Below are positions 8,138 through 14,604 of a stretch of 64,000 nt of DNA, one piece after another (the stretch's first letter is position 1; each line of letters begins with the position of its first letter). The notes beneath the pieces were generated by a model, which did no database searches, had not been told where the DNA came from, and worked only from the letters and a program-made list of their open reading frames with translations. The DNA comes from Streptomyces sp. HPF1205. GTDB taxonomy: Bacteria; Actinomycetota; Actinomycetes; Streptomycetales; Streptomycetaceae. The stretch lies in assembly GCF_020400825.1 (NCBI RefSeq), contig NZ_JAINVH010000042.1, forward strand, positions 1-64,000, in the 5' to 3' direction. The position numbers and the translations under genes were made by a program.

Positions 8138-8493
8138 CCGGGCAGCGGGATCCAGCGGTGCGCCCAGGTGCGGACCGCCTCCAGCACCGGCTCCAACTCC
8201 CGTCCCATGGGCGTCAGGTGGTACTCGGCGTGGGCCGGGCCGCCGGGCCCGGGCCGCCGTTCGAGCAGGCCCTCGGCCTCAAGGACGCGCAACCGCTGGG
8301 CCAGCATGGTGTCGCTGAGCCCGGGCACGGCCGCCCTGATCCGGGCGAACCGGTGCTGTCCGGTGAACACCGCCCGCAGGATCGCCCCGGTCCAGCGGCC
8401 ACCGATGAGTTCGATGGCGGCGTGGAACCGCTCGCACACCTGACGGGCCCCGGCCGCGGCCGCCTCCGGCGCCCCGGGCCCCGCCTCCGTCAC
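7966..8493 (-). CDS. HxlR-family winged-helix regulator
   Basis: A 175-residue protein. Residues about 18-110 form an HxlR winged helix (CERFHAAIELIGGRWTGAIL, FARIRAAVPGLSDTMLAQRLRVLEAEGLLERR, YHLTPMGRELEPVLEAVRTWA). HxlR proteins commonly respond to reactive electrophiles or redox signals. From about residue 118 a Gly/Pro/Ala-rich tail follows that is not part of the family, lying antisense to the end of the phosphatase gene for 172 bp. Its GTG start overlaps the stop of the reductase gene as GTGA, so the two genes are translationally coupled. The palindrome at 9223-9251 is the likely autoregulatory site. Confidence 0.85.
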   Translation of the reverse strand: MTEAGPGAPEAAAAGARQVCERFHAAIELIGGRWTGAILRAVFTGQHRFARIRAAVPGLSDTMLAQRLRVLEAEGLLERRPGPGGPAHAEYHLTPMGRELEPVLEAVRTWAHRWIPLPGQEAGPGIPGSGSTAGPGAAPVPAAGPPAAPGPGPVSGPGPASGPVSDPVSGGPGSR

Positions 8494-9110
8494 GCTCCCC
8501 CGCCGCTTCGGGCGGGGGCCGCGCCCACGCCCGGTTCCGCCGGCGCCGGCCGCATCGGCCGCAACGCCGCCTCCGTCCGTACCAGTTCGTCCAGCATGGT
8601 CTTCGCCGAGGAGGACAGCGTCTCGTCGGGCACGAAGACGGAGTCGTCGTCGAGGTGACGGCTGACGAAGGGGATGGTGACCGACTCGACGAGCGGGGTC
8701 ATCTTCAGCGCGGTGAGCACCTGCTTGATCATCTGCGCGGCGCGGGTGCCCCCGGCGATCCCGCCGTAGTTCACCAGGCCGACCGGCTTGTACAGCCACT
8801 CGCGGTGCAGGTAGTCGAGCGCGTTCTTCAGCGGGGCGGTGAAGCCGTGGTTGTACTCGGGCATCACGAACACGAAGGCGTCCACCGCCGCGATCCTGGC
8901 GCTCCAGTCGCGGGTGTGCCGGTGGGTGTAGCGGCCGAGCCGCGGGTGCTCGGGCTCGTCCATGAAGGGCAGGCCGACCTCGGCCAGGTCGATCAGGTCG
9001 ATCTCGTCGAAGCCGGAGTGGGTACGGGCTTCGGCCTCGACCCACCGGGCAACGGGCAGGCCGACCCGGCCGGGCCTGGTGCTGGCCACGATGATCCCCA
9101 GTTTCGGCAT
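8490..9110 (-). CDS. NADPH-dependent FMN reductase family protein
   Basis: The 206-residue protein has a flavodoxin-like fold: the N-terminal phosphate loop IVASTRPGRVGLPVARW, the FMN-binding PEYNHGFTAPLKNALDYL, and VNYGGIAGGTRAAQ. Family members reduce FMN, quinones or azo compounds using NAD(P)H. GGAGAG lies about 7 bp before the ATG at 9110. The C-terminal 25 residues (RPAPAEPGVGAAPARSGGG) are a low-complexity extension. It is the first gene of an operon with the HxlR regulator, the usual pairing of a detoxifying reductase with its sensor. The actual substrate is not deducible. Confidence 0.88.
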   Translation of the reverse strand: MPKLGIIVASTRPGRVGLPVARWVEAEARTHSGFDEIDLIDLAEVGLPFMDEPEHPRLGRYTHRHTRDWSARIAAVDAFVFVMPEYNHGFTAPLKNALDYLHREWLYKPVGLVNYGGIAGGTRAAQMIKQVLTALKMTPLVESVTIPFVSRHLDDDSVFVPDETLSSSAKTMLDELVRTEAALRPMRPAPAEPGVGAAPARSGGGA

Positions 9111-9222
9111 CGCGTGCTCTCCGATTCGTGAGCGGGCCGGCGGCGTCCGAGACGGCCGGCCGGAGGGAGGGAAGGAAGGAACGGCGGGTACGGCGCCGAC
9201 CGCGGGCGCCGCGGCCACCGCA

Positions 9223-9251
9223 CCGGTCACTAAGGATAACTTAGTGACCGG
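9223..9251. promoter_or_regulatory. Probable HxlR operator
   Basis: CCGGTCACTAAG (9223-9234) and its exact complement CTTAGTGACCGG (9240-9251) are separated by 5 bp. HxlR-type regulators bind such ACTAA/TTAGT-containing dyads. It lies 113 bp upstream of the reductase start in a divergent region. A CATAAT element near 9380 may belong to the promoter of the rightward membrane-protein gene. Confidence 0.65.
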
Positions 9252-9438
9252 GGTGGTCGACCCGGCCCCCGCCACCGGCCGGCCGGCCGCCGGAAGGTGC
9301 GGCCTCGTGCCACCCACGAACCGCCGGACCGCCGCACCGCCGCACTACCCGAAAACCCGACAGAAGCTGATGTTCCATCGCATAATGCCCTGAAGAGGGT
9401 TCGGCATCCGCCGCCCGCCGCCGCACCGGCGTACCGAC

Positions 9439-10401
9439 GTGCTGGAGGTGCTGGGAGGTGCTCGTGCCGACGCCCCGCGTGACCCGTCGCGGGCGCGCGG
9501 GCGGGGCGGGCCGGCGGTGAGCCCGGACGCGGGCGGGCGCCGGGCGTGGCGCGCGAGGTGGGCGGCGCGCGCACGGGCGTGGCACGCGCGGGTGGCCCGA
9601 CTGCGGGCGGCGGCCGAACGCCGCTTCCCGGTGATCACGGAACTGACCGCCCGCCTGCTCTCGGCGAACCTGCTGGAGGCGGGCACCAGGCTGGCCGCGC
9701 AGGTCTTCCTGACGGCCGTGCCGCTGCTGTTCGTCGTCGCGGCCTTCGCGCCCCACGACGTGCGTTCCGCACTGCTCGCCTCCGCTCGGGGCGTGTTCGG
9801 CCTGAACGGTGCGGCCGAGCGGCAGTTGCGCGAGGTCCACGGGACCGGCAGCGAGGAACTGCGGCAGACCACGGGTGCGATCGGCGTGGTGATCGCCCTG
9901 CTATCGGCGACCTCGACCAGCAGGGCGATGGCCCGGATCTGCGAGCGGGCCTGGCGGCTGCCGAGGCCGGCGGCTCGCACGGCGGTCTGGCGGTGGTTCG
10001 CCTGGCTGGTCACGTGGCTGGGAGCGCTGGTGCTGCAGGGGCCGCTGCGCGACGGCTTCGGCGCGGGCCCGGCGGTCGGCGTCCCGCTGACCCTCGTCAG
10101 CGACATCCTGCTGTGGTGGTGGACGCAATGGCTGCTGCTCGCCTCGCGCGTGGCCTGGCGGCCGCTGCTGCCCGGCGCCGTGCTCACCGCCGCCGCGATG
10201 ACCGCCCTGTCGGCGACGGCCCGGCTCTACATGCCGACCGCGCTCAATCGCAGCCTGGCCACGTACGGCTCGCTGGGCTCGGTGTTCACCATGCAGTCCT
10301 GGCTGATCGCCACCTGCGTGGTGGTGGCTTTCACGCTCACCACGGGCGCCGTGCTGGCCCCGGTTCTGCCCCTGCGTCACCGCCCTCCCTCGTTCGAGTG
10401 A
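9439..10401 (+). CDS. YihY/BrkB-like multi-pass membrane protein
   Basis: The protein has about 320 residues with an Arg/Ala-rich cytoplasmic N-terminus (about 60 residues) followed by several hydrophobic segments: LAAQVFLTAVPLLFVVAAFA, GAIGVVIALLSATS, WFAWLVTWLGALVL, LTLVSDILLWWWTQWLLLAS, LLPGAVLTAAAMTALS and SWLIATCVVVAFTLTTGAVL. The order and the FLTAVPLLF segment fit the YihY/UPF0761 family, whose function is unsettled (once called RNase BN, not supported). The start is uncertain: the GTG at 9439 has no clear ribosome-binding site, and later GTG codons in the Arg-rich part are possible. Confidence 0.7.
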   Translation: MLEVLGGARADAPRDPSRARGRGGPAVSPDAGGRRAWRARWAARARAWHARVARLRAAAERRFPVITELTARLLSANLLEAGTRLAAQVFLTAVPLLFVVAAFAPHDVRSALLASARGVFGLNGAAERQLREVHGTGSEELRQTTGAIGVVIALLSATSTSRAMARICERAWRLPRPAARTAVWRWFAWLVTWLGALVLQGPLRDGFGAGPAVGVPLTLVSDILLWWWTQWLLLASRVAWRPLLPGAVLTAAAMTALSATARLYMPTALNRSLATYGSLGSVFTMQSWLIATCVVVAFTLTTGAVLAPVLPLRHRPPSFE

Positions 10402-10452
10402 ACCCCGGCCTCGATATCGCACACCTGTTCGAGCATGTGCCAGAATCGCGGC

Positions 10453-10722
10453 ATGACCCACGTGTTCCCCGACGACCTCGTTCAGGCTCAGCGCGACTGG
10501 TACGCCACCTACCGCCGGCTCGCCGCCGCCGGTTCCGCCCCCACCGACCGGACCACCGACCAGGCAACCGACCAGGCGACCGCCCAGACCACCGTGCTGC
10601 GCCGCCGCCTCGTCCGCCTGTCGGTCCGCATCGCGGCGCACCCCTTCTGGACCACGCTCCCGGGCACCGCTCCCGCGGCCCGCATGGAGCTGAAGGCGAT
10701 GACCTGGACGGACCCCGCCTGA
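10453..10722 (+). CDS. Small conserved Streptomyces protein of unknown function
   Basis: An 89-residue protein beginning MTHVFPDDLVQAQRDWYATYRRLA, a start I recognise from many Streptomyces hypothetical proteins. Between two helices lies a Thr/Asp/Gln-rich spacer (DQATDQATAQTT), then basic RRRLVRLSVRIAAHPFW. CAGAAT ends 6 bp before the ATG and there is no Shine-Dalgarno sequence, so the mRNA is probably leaderless. No catalytic motif or membrane segment is seen. The function is unknown. Confidence 0.75.
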   Translation: MTHVFPDDLVQAQRDWYATYRRLAAAGSAPTDRTTDQATDQATAQTTVLRRRLVRLSVRIAAHPFWTTLPGTAPAARMELKAMTWTDPA

Positions 10723-10846
10723 GGCCGCTCCCCGGCCGCCGCCTCCGGCCTCCCGGAATGCCGTCGCCGACCGGCGTAGCCGTTTCCCCGCGAGGTTCGC
10801 AGGACCGGCAACCTGCACCCCTGACACGTTGGTTAGGCTGTCCCGC

Positions 10847-10978
10847 ATGGCGGCCGATCCGGACAAGACGCTGATCACGGCGTTCGGTGTGCCCGGGAAC
10901 CGGCCGACGGCACCGGTGGGGGCCCCGCCGCCCGCGGCCACGGCCGCGGCGCACCTGATCGGGCTCCTCGCCGCGTGA
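10847..10978 (+). CDS. Possible 43-residue leaderless protein upstream of the DUF2993 gene
   Basis: The frame MAADPDKTLITAFGVPGNRP continues into a Pro/Ala-rich stretch and ends HLIGLLAA. TAGGCT ends 7 bp before the ATG, the spacing expected for a leaderless transcript. The stop TGA overlaps the GTG start of the next gene as GTGA. These two features argue for real translation, either as a protein or as a leader that couples translation of the DUF2993 gene. No homologue is recognised. Confidence 0.4.
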   Translation: MAADPDKTLITAFGVPGNRPTAPVGAPPPAATAAAHLIGLLAA

Positions 10979-11910
10979 AGCCCGGCTCCCTGAGGTCCCT
11001 CGCGCGGCGGGCCGGACGGCTGCGGGCCGCCCGGCCCCGGTTCACCCGCTTCCCGTTCGAGCGGCCGGCCCCCTCCCGGACGACGCCCGACGGGACGACG
11101 CCTCCCCGGCTCGCGTTCGGCCGGCTCCCGTTCGGCCGGTTCCCGTTCGCCCGCCCGCGCCGCTCGCCGCGCAATCCGTGGGTGGTCACCGCCGTGGCCC
11201 TCGCGGGCGTACTGGCGTTGACGGCCGTCGCCGACGTGGTCGTCGAGCGCACCGTCCGGCACCGGATCGCTCAGGCCGCCGCCTGCAAGCTGCGGCCGAC
11301 CGGTGCGGTCTCGGCGCGTTTCGGCGGTGCCTTCGCCGGGCTTCGGCTGCTGACCGGTGACGTGGGCACCGTCCGGATCAGAGCGCGCGACGTCCGCCGC
11401 GACGGCATCGCCCTCACGGTCGTGGCCGAGCTGCACGACGTGACCACGAAGGGCGCCACCACCGGGGGCTGGGCCAGCGCGACGGTCGGGTACGGCCAGC
11501 TCGGCAAGCGGCTGGGCAGCGCGGCGGCCGGTCTGGTCCCGGGTCCCGACGGCGCCGGCGGGCTGGTGCTGACCGGCAGGCTCGCGGGTATTCCGCTGCC
11601 GATCACGGTGCACACCCGACTCACCACCACGGCGAGCACTCTGACCGTGTCCCCGTGGTACCTCTCCCTGTTCGGCGAGGACTTCGCCCTGGACGCGGCG
11701 TCGCCGAACCGGATGACCTCGTCACTGGCGCGGCGGCTGGCACCGCGTACCGTGCGGCTGCCCGGCCTTCCGGCCGGGGTCCGGCTGACCGGTGCCAGGG
11801 CCACCGGCGAGGGCATCGTACTGACGCTCGTCCTGCCGCCCGGCGACGGTTCCGCGCACTCGCTGACCGCCCATGCCTGCGACCGCCGGAACGACCGCCG
11901 GAAACCGTGA
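10975..11910 (+). CDS. DUF2993 (LmeA-like) secreted or membrane-anchored protein
   Basis: A 311-residue protein. A very Arg/Pro-rich N-terminus of about 60 residues precedes one hydrophobic anchor (VVTAVALAGVLALTAVADVVV). The extracytoplasmic DUF2993 domain follows (ERTVRHRIAQAAACKL, FGGAFAGLRLLTGDVGTVRIRA, LVLTGRLAGIPLPITVH). Relatives include the mycobacterial LmeA, a lipid-binding protein linked to lipomannan elongation; whether this protein has such a role is unknown. The GTG start overlaps the preceding mini-ORF stop by 4 bp and has no convincing ribosome-binding site of its own. Confidence 0.8.
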   Translation: MKPGSLRSLARRAGRLRAARPRFTRFPFERPAPSRTTPDGTTPPRLAFGRLPFGRFPFARPRRSPRNPWVVTAVALAGVLALTAVADVVVERTVRHRIAQAAACKLRPTGAVSARFGGAFAGLRLLTGDVGTVRIRARDVRRDGIALTVVAELHDVTTKGATTGGWASATVGYGQLGKRLGSAAAGLVPGPDGAGGLVLTGRLAGIPLPITVHTRLTTTASTLTVSPWYLSLFGEDFALDAASPNRMTSSLARRLAPRTVRLPGLPAGVRLTGARATGEGIVLTLVLPPGDGSAHSLTAHACDRRNDRRKP

Positions 11911-12013
11911 AGACCTCGGACTTCGGCTCGACCGGGCCATCAACCCTCCCTAGGATGAGCGCACTTCCGCAGTCGCGGAGTCACTCAGAGTCGATGAGTC
12001 ACGAGGGGCCCGG

Positions 12014-12829
12014 ATGCCGAACGGGAACACACCGCTGACCGAGAAGATCGATGTGACGGTGCCCAGCGTGGCCCGCATGTACGACTACCTCCTGGACGGA
12101 AAGGACAACTACCCGGCGGACCGGGAGGCCACGGAGCAGCTGCTGCTGGCCGTGCCCAGCATGAAGGTGCTGGCGCTGAACAACCGCCAGTTCCTGCGCA
12201 GGGTGGTGCGGGTGCTGGCCGAGGAGTACGGCATCAGGCAGTTCGTGGACCACGGGTCGGGCCTGCCCACGCAGGACAACGTGCACGAGGTGGCGCAGCG
12301 GGTGCACCCGGACGCCCGCGTGGTCTACGTCGACAACGACCCCATAGTCCTGGCCCACGGCCGGGCGCTGCTGGAGGAGAACGAGAACACCGCTGTCCTG
12401 CAGGCCGACTTCCGGGACACCGAGAGCATATGGAACAGCCCCGAGGTCGAGCGGCTGATAGACCTCGACCAGCCGGTGGCGGCGCTGTTCGTCTCGGTGC
12501 TGCACTGCATCCGCGACAAGGACGACCCCGCCGGGGTGGTCCGCAGGGTCGCCGAGCGGCTGCCGTCCGGCAGTTGCCTGGTGGTGTGCCAGCTGGTCAG
12601 CGAGGACCCCGAGACGCGGCGGTACGTCACCGACTTCATGGACCGCTCCACCGGCGGGAATTGGGGCGAGGTGCGGCGGGAGGCGGACGTGCACGGGTTC
12701 CTGGAGGGCACCGAGATCCTGCCCCCGGGCCTGGTGGAGGTCTCCACCTGGCGCCCCGACAGCGACATGGCCCCGAAGCAGCCGAGCTTCGAGTGGATCG
12801 AGTTCGGCGGGGTGGGGCGACTGCCCTGA
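12014..12829 (+). CDS. SAM-dependent methyltransferase, DUF574 (Methyltransf_19) family
   Basis: The 271-residue protein shows the DUF574 hallmark start PSVARMYDYLLDGKDNYPADREA, then FVDHGSGLPTQDNVHEVA (SAM-binding loop), VVYVDNDPIVLAHGRALL (acidic residue for the SAM ribose), and QPVAALFVSVLHCI. The family is expanded in Streptomyces; substrates are largely unknown. GAGGGG lies about 6 bp before the ATG, and TAGGAT at 11951 may be a -10 element. It converges with the XRE/DUF5753 regulator gene; such methyltransferases often occur near these regulator sets, though no joint role is established. Confidence 0.9.
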   Translation: MPNGNTPLTEKIDVTVPSVARMYDYLLDGKDNYPADREATEQLLLAVPSMKVLALNNRQFLRRVVRVLAEEYGIRQFVDHGSGLPTQDNVHEVAQRVHPDARVVYVDNDPIVLAHGRALLEENENTAVLQADFRDTESIWNSPEVERLIDLDQPVAALFVSVLHCIRDKDDPAGVVRRVAERLPSGSCLVVCQLVSEDPETRRYVTDFMDRSTGGNWGEVRREADVHGFLEGTEILPPGLVEVSTWRPDSDMAPKQPSFEWIEFGGVGRLP

Positions 12830-12898
12830 GAACGCGGCGGCCCGCGGGCCCGGGCGCCGGTGGCCCCCCGGGCCCGCGGCCCGCACCGCCGCCGACCG

Positions 12899-13801
12899 CT
12901 ACTCGTAGCGGCGCAGAGCCTCTTCGATCACGACGCGGCTCGCCGCCGGCGTGGCGGCCAGTGTGCTCAGCTCGTCCAGCGCGGCGCGGTACTTGTCCAG
13001 GTCCTCCAGCCGGTCCAGGTAGACCGCGCTGGTCATGTGCTCCAGGTAGACCACGTCCGGCAGGAAGCCCTGGGCGAACCGCAGATACGTGACGGCCGCG
13101 CCCGGGCCGGCCTTCGCGCTGGCTTCGTACGAGGCGATCTGCAGCCGCACCCCGGGCCGGCGCAGCACCTCCAGCAGGTACAGCAGTTGCTCGCGCATCA
13201 CCTCGGTCCCGCCGACCGGGCGATGCAGCACGCCTTCCTCGACGACGGCCCACAGCACGGGCGCACCGGGCTGGAACATCCTGTGCTGCCGTTCCAGCCG
13301 CAGCTGGACCCGGCGCTCGATCTCGTCGGCGGGGGCGAGCCGGTAGCCGCTGCGGACCACGGCCCGGGCGTAGTCGGGGGTCTGGAGCAGCCCGGGGACG
13401 TACTGCGTCTCGTAGGTGCGGATGAGGTGGGCGTCGCGCTCCAGGCCGATGAGCTGCTGGAACCAGTCGGGGACCACCTCGCCGTAGGGCTGCCACCAGT
13501 CGGGTTGGGAGGAGCGCTTGACGAGTGCGGCGATCTCGGCGCGCTCCTTCTCGTCGACGCCGTACAGGGCCAGCAGGTCGTCCACGTCATGGGGCTTGAG
13601 CGAGACGTGGGCGGTCTCCATGCGGCTGATCTTGGAGATGTGCGCACGTATGTGACGGCCCGCGGTGGCCGGGGTGATGCCGCGGCTCTCGCGCAGGGCC
13701 CGCAGGTAGTTGCCCAGGACGCGGGCAAGGGCTTTGGCGCCCATGTCCGGGCGGCGGTCGGCCAGGTGTAGAGGCGAGACGAGCTGCGGGCTGGCGGGCA
13801 T
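12899..13801 (-). CDS. XRE-family regulator with DUF5753 domain (WhiJ-like)
   Basis: The 300-residue protein has an N-terminal helix-turn-helix (about residues 25-80: LGNYLRALRESRGITPATAG, SKISRMETAHVSLKPHDV) and a DUF5753 domain (QYVPGLLQTPDYARAVVRSG, RQHRMFQPGAPVLWAVVEEG, VVYLEHMTSAVYLDRLEDL). WhiJ and dozens of paralogues in Streptomyces share this build and act in development and antibiotic control with a DUF397 partner. GGGAG lies 6 bp before the ATG at 13801. The 169-bp gap to the DUF397 gene upstream on the same strand holds no recognisable gene. Target genes are unknown. Confidence 0.92.
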   Translation of the reverse strand: MPASPQLVSPLHLADRRPDMGAKALARVLGNYLRALRESRGITPATAGRHIRAHISKISRMETAHVSLKPHDVDDLLALYGVDEKERAEIAALVKRSSQPDWWQPYGEVVPDWFQQLIGLERDAHLIRTYETQYVPGLLQTPDYARAVVRSGYRLAPADEIERRVQLRLERQHRMFQPGAPVLWAVVEEGVLHRPVGGTEVMREQLLYLLEVLRRPGVRLQIASYEASAKAGPGAAVTYLRFAQGFLPDVVYLEHMTSAVYLDRLEDLDKYRAALDELSTLAATPAASRVVIEEALRRYE

Positions 13802-13970
13802 GCGGGCTCCCAGGAATACCGGACGCGTCAGTATTGCACTGTGGAGCCCGCGGCAACCGCCCAACGGGAGTGTTATCGGCCGAATTCTCGGCGTGACGCC
13901 GGCCTGACGCCGTTCCGTCCCGCCGTGTTCAACGCGCCCGGCGCGAAAGGGTCACGCCGGTCGGGCCGGT

Positions 13971-14207
13971 TCAGCCGGTGAACGCGTCGAAGTCGCCGTC
14001 CTTGGCGCCGGCCACGAAGGCGGTCATCTCGGCCCGGGTGTAGACCAGCGCCGGCCCCTCGGGGTCACGGGAATTGCGCACGGCGACGCCGCCGTCGGGG
14101 AGTTGGGCCACTTCCACGCAATTGCCGCTCGCGTTGCTGCGGCCGCTCTTGACCCATCGCACGCCGCTGATCGTCCCGGCCGGCATCCCGTTCTCGAACC
14201 GCTGCAC
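13971..14207 (-). CDS. DUF397 small protein, partner of the XRE/DUF5753 regulator
   Basis: The 78-residue protein carries the DUF397 signature: VRWVKSGRSNASGNCVEVAQ, VAVRNSRDPEGPALVYTRAE and AFVAGAKDGDFD. DUF397 proteins are acidic partners encoded beside WhiJ-like regulators and may control their DNA binding. The ATG at 14207 is kept because the conserved part begins a few residues later. It is transcribed ahead of the XRE gene, the reverse of the more common order. Confidence 0.93.
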   Translation of the reverse strand: MQRFENGMPAGTISGVRWVKSGRSNASGNCVEVAQLPDGGVAVRNSRDPEGPALVYTRAEMTAFVAGAKDGDFDAFTG

Positions 14208-14311
14208 TCGGCATCACTCCTTCGTGGACTTGCGTGAGTTGATCGTCCCGCGTGTGTGATTCCGCATCACCGACCACCATAGAGGCACACACCCCCGCCT
14301 GTGCACTTGCG

Positions 14312-14332
14312 GATGCAATTTCCGATGCAATT
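14312..14332. repeat. Direct repeat upstream of the DUF397 gene
   Basis: GATGCAATT occurs at 14312-14320 and 14324-14332, 12 bp apart, in a locally AT-richer stretch between the DUF397 gene and the ATPase fragment. It is a candidate binding site for the WhiJ-like regulator; this is inferred from position only. Confidence 0.4.
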
Positions 14333-14385
14333 GCAGCGGCCCGCGCCGAACGGCGATAGGCTCGGTCCCGCACCGAGTTCGCCCG

Positions 14386-14568
14386 GTGCGCAGTGGATTC
14401 CTGTCCCTGGAGCTGCCGGAGCCGGTCGAGCCCGAGCCGTACGCCGGGTCCGGCCGCGCCCTGCGGATCGTGGCCGAACTCAGCGACTCCTGGGGGCACT
14501 CGGGCCCCGCGCCCGCGGGCAGGACCGTCCGGGCGCGGTCGGCGTACAGCGGCGGCCTTTCGCGGTGA
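14386..14568 (+). pseudogene. Fragment of an anti-sigma-type ATP-binding protein (AbaA-like)
   Basis: The 60-codon frame encodes LPEPVEPEPYAGSGRALRIVAELSDSWG followed by PAGRTVRARSAYS, split here only for quoting. This matches the last part of HATPase_c anti-sigma-like proteins (GRGLLIVxALADRWG, then GKTVW). The N-terminal two thirds, with the Asn-containing ATP site, are missing, and nothing upstream in any frame looks like them. In WhiJ-type clusters such an ATPase commonly accompanies the XRE and DUF397 genes, so a decayed third partner is likely. TAGGCT at 14357 could still drive it, so a functional mini-protein cannot be excluded. Confidence 0.5.
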
Positions 14569-14604
14569 GGGCGCGCGGACCGCGCCCGCCGCGGTCGGCC
14601 CGCC

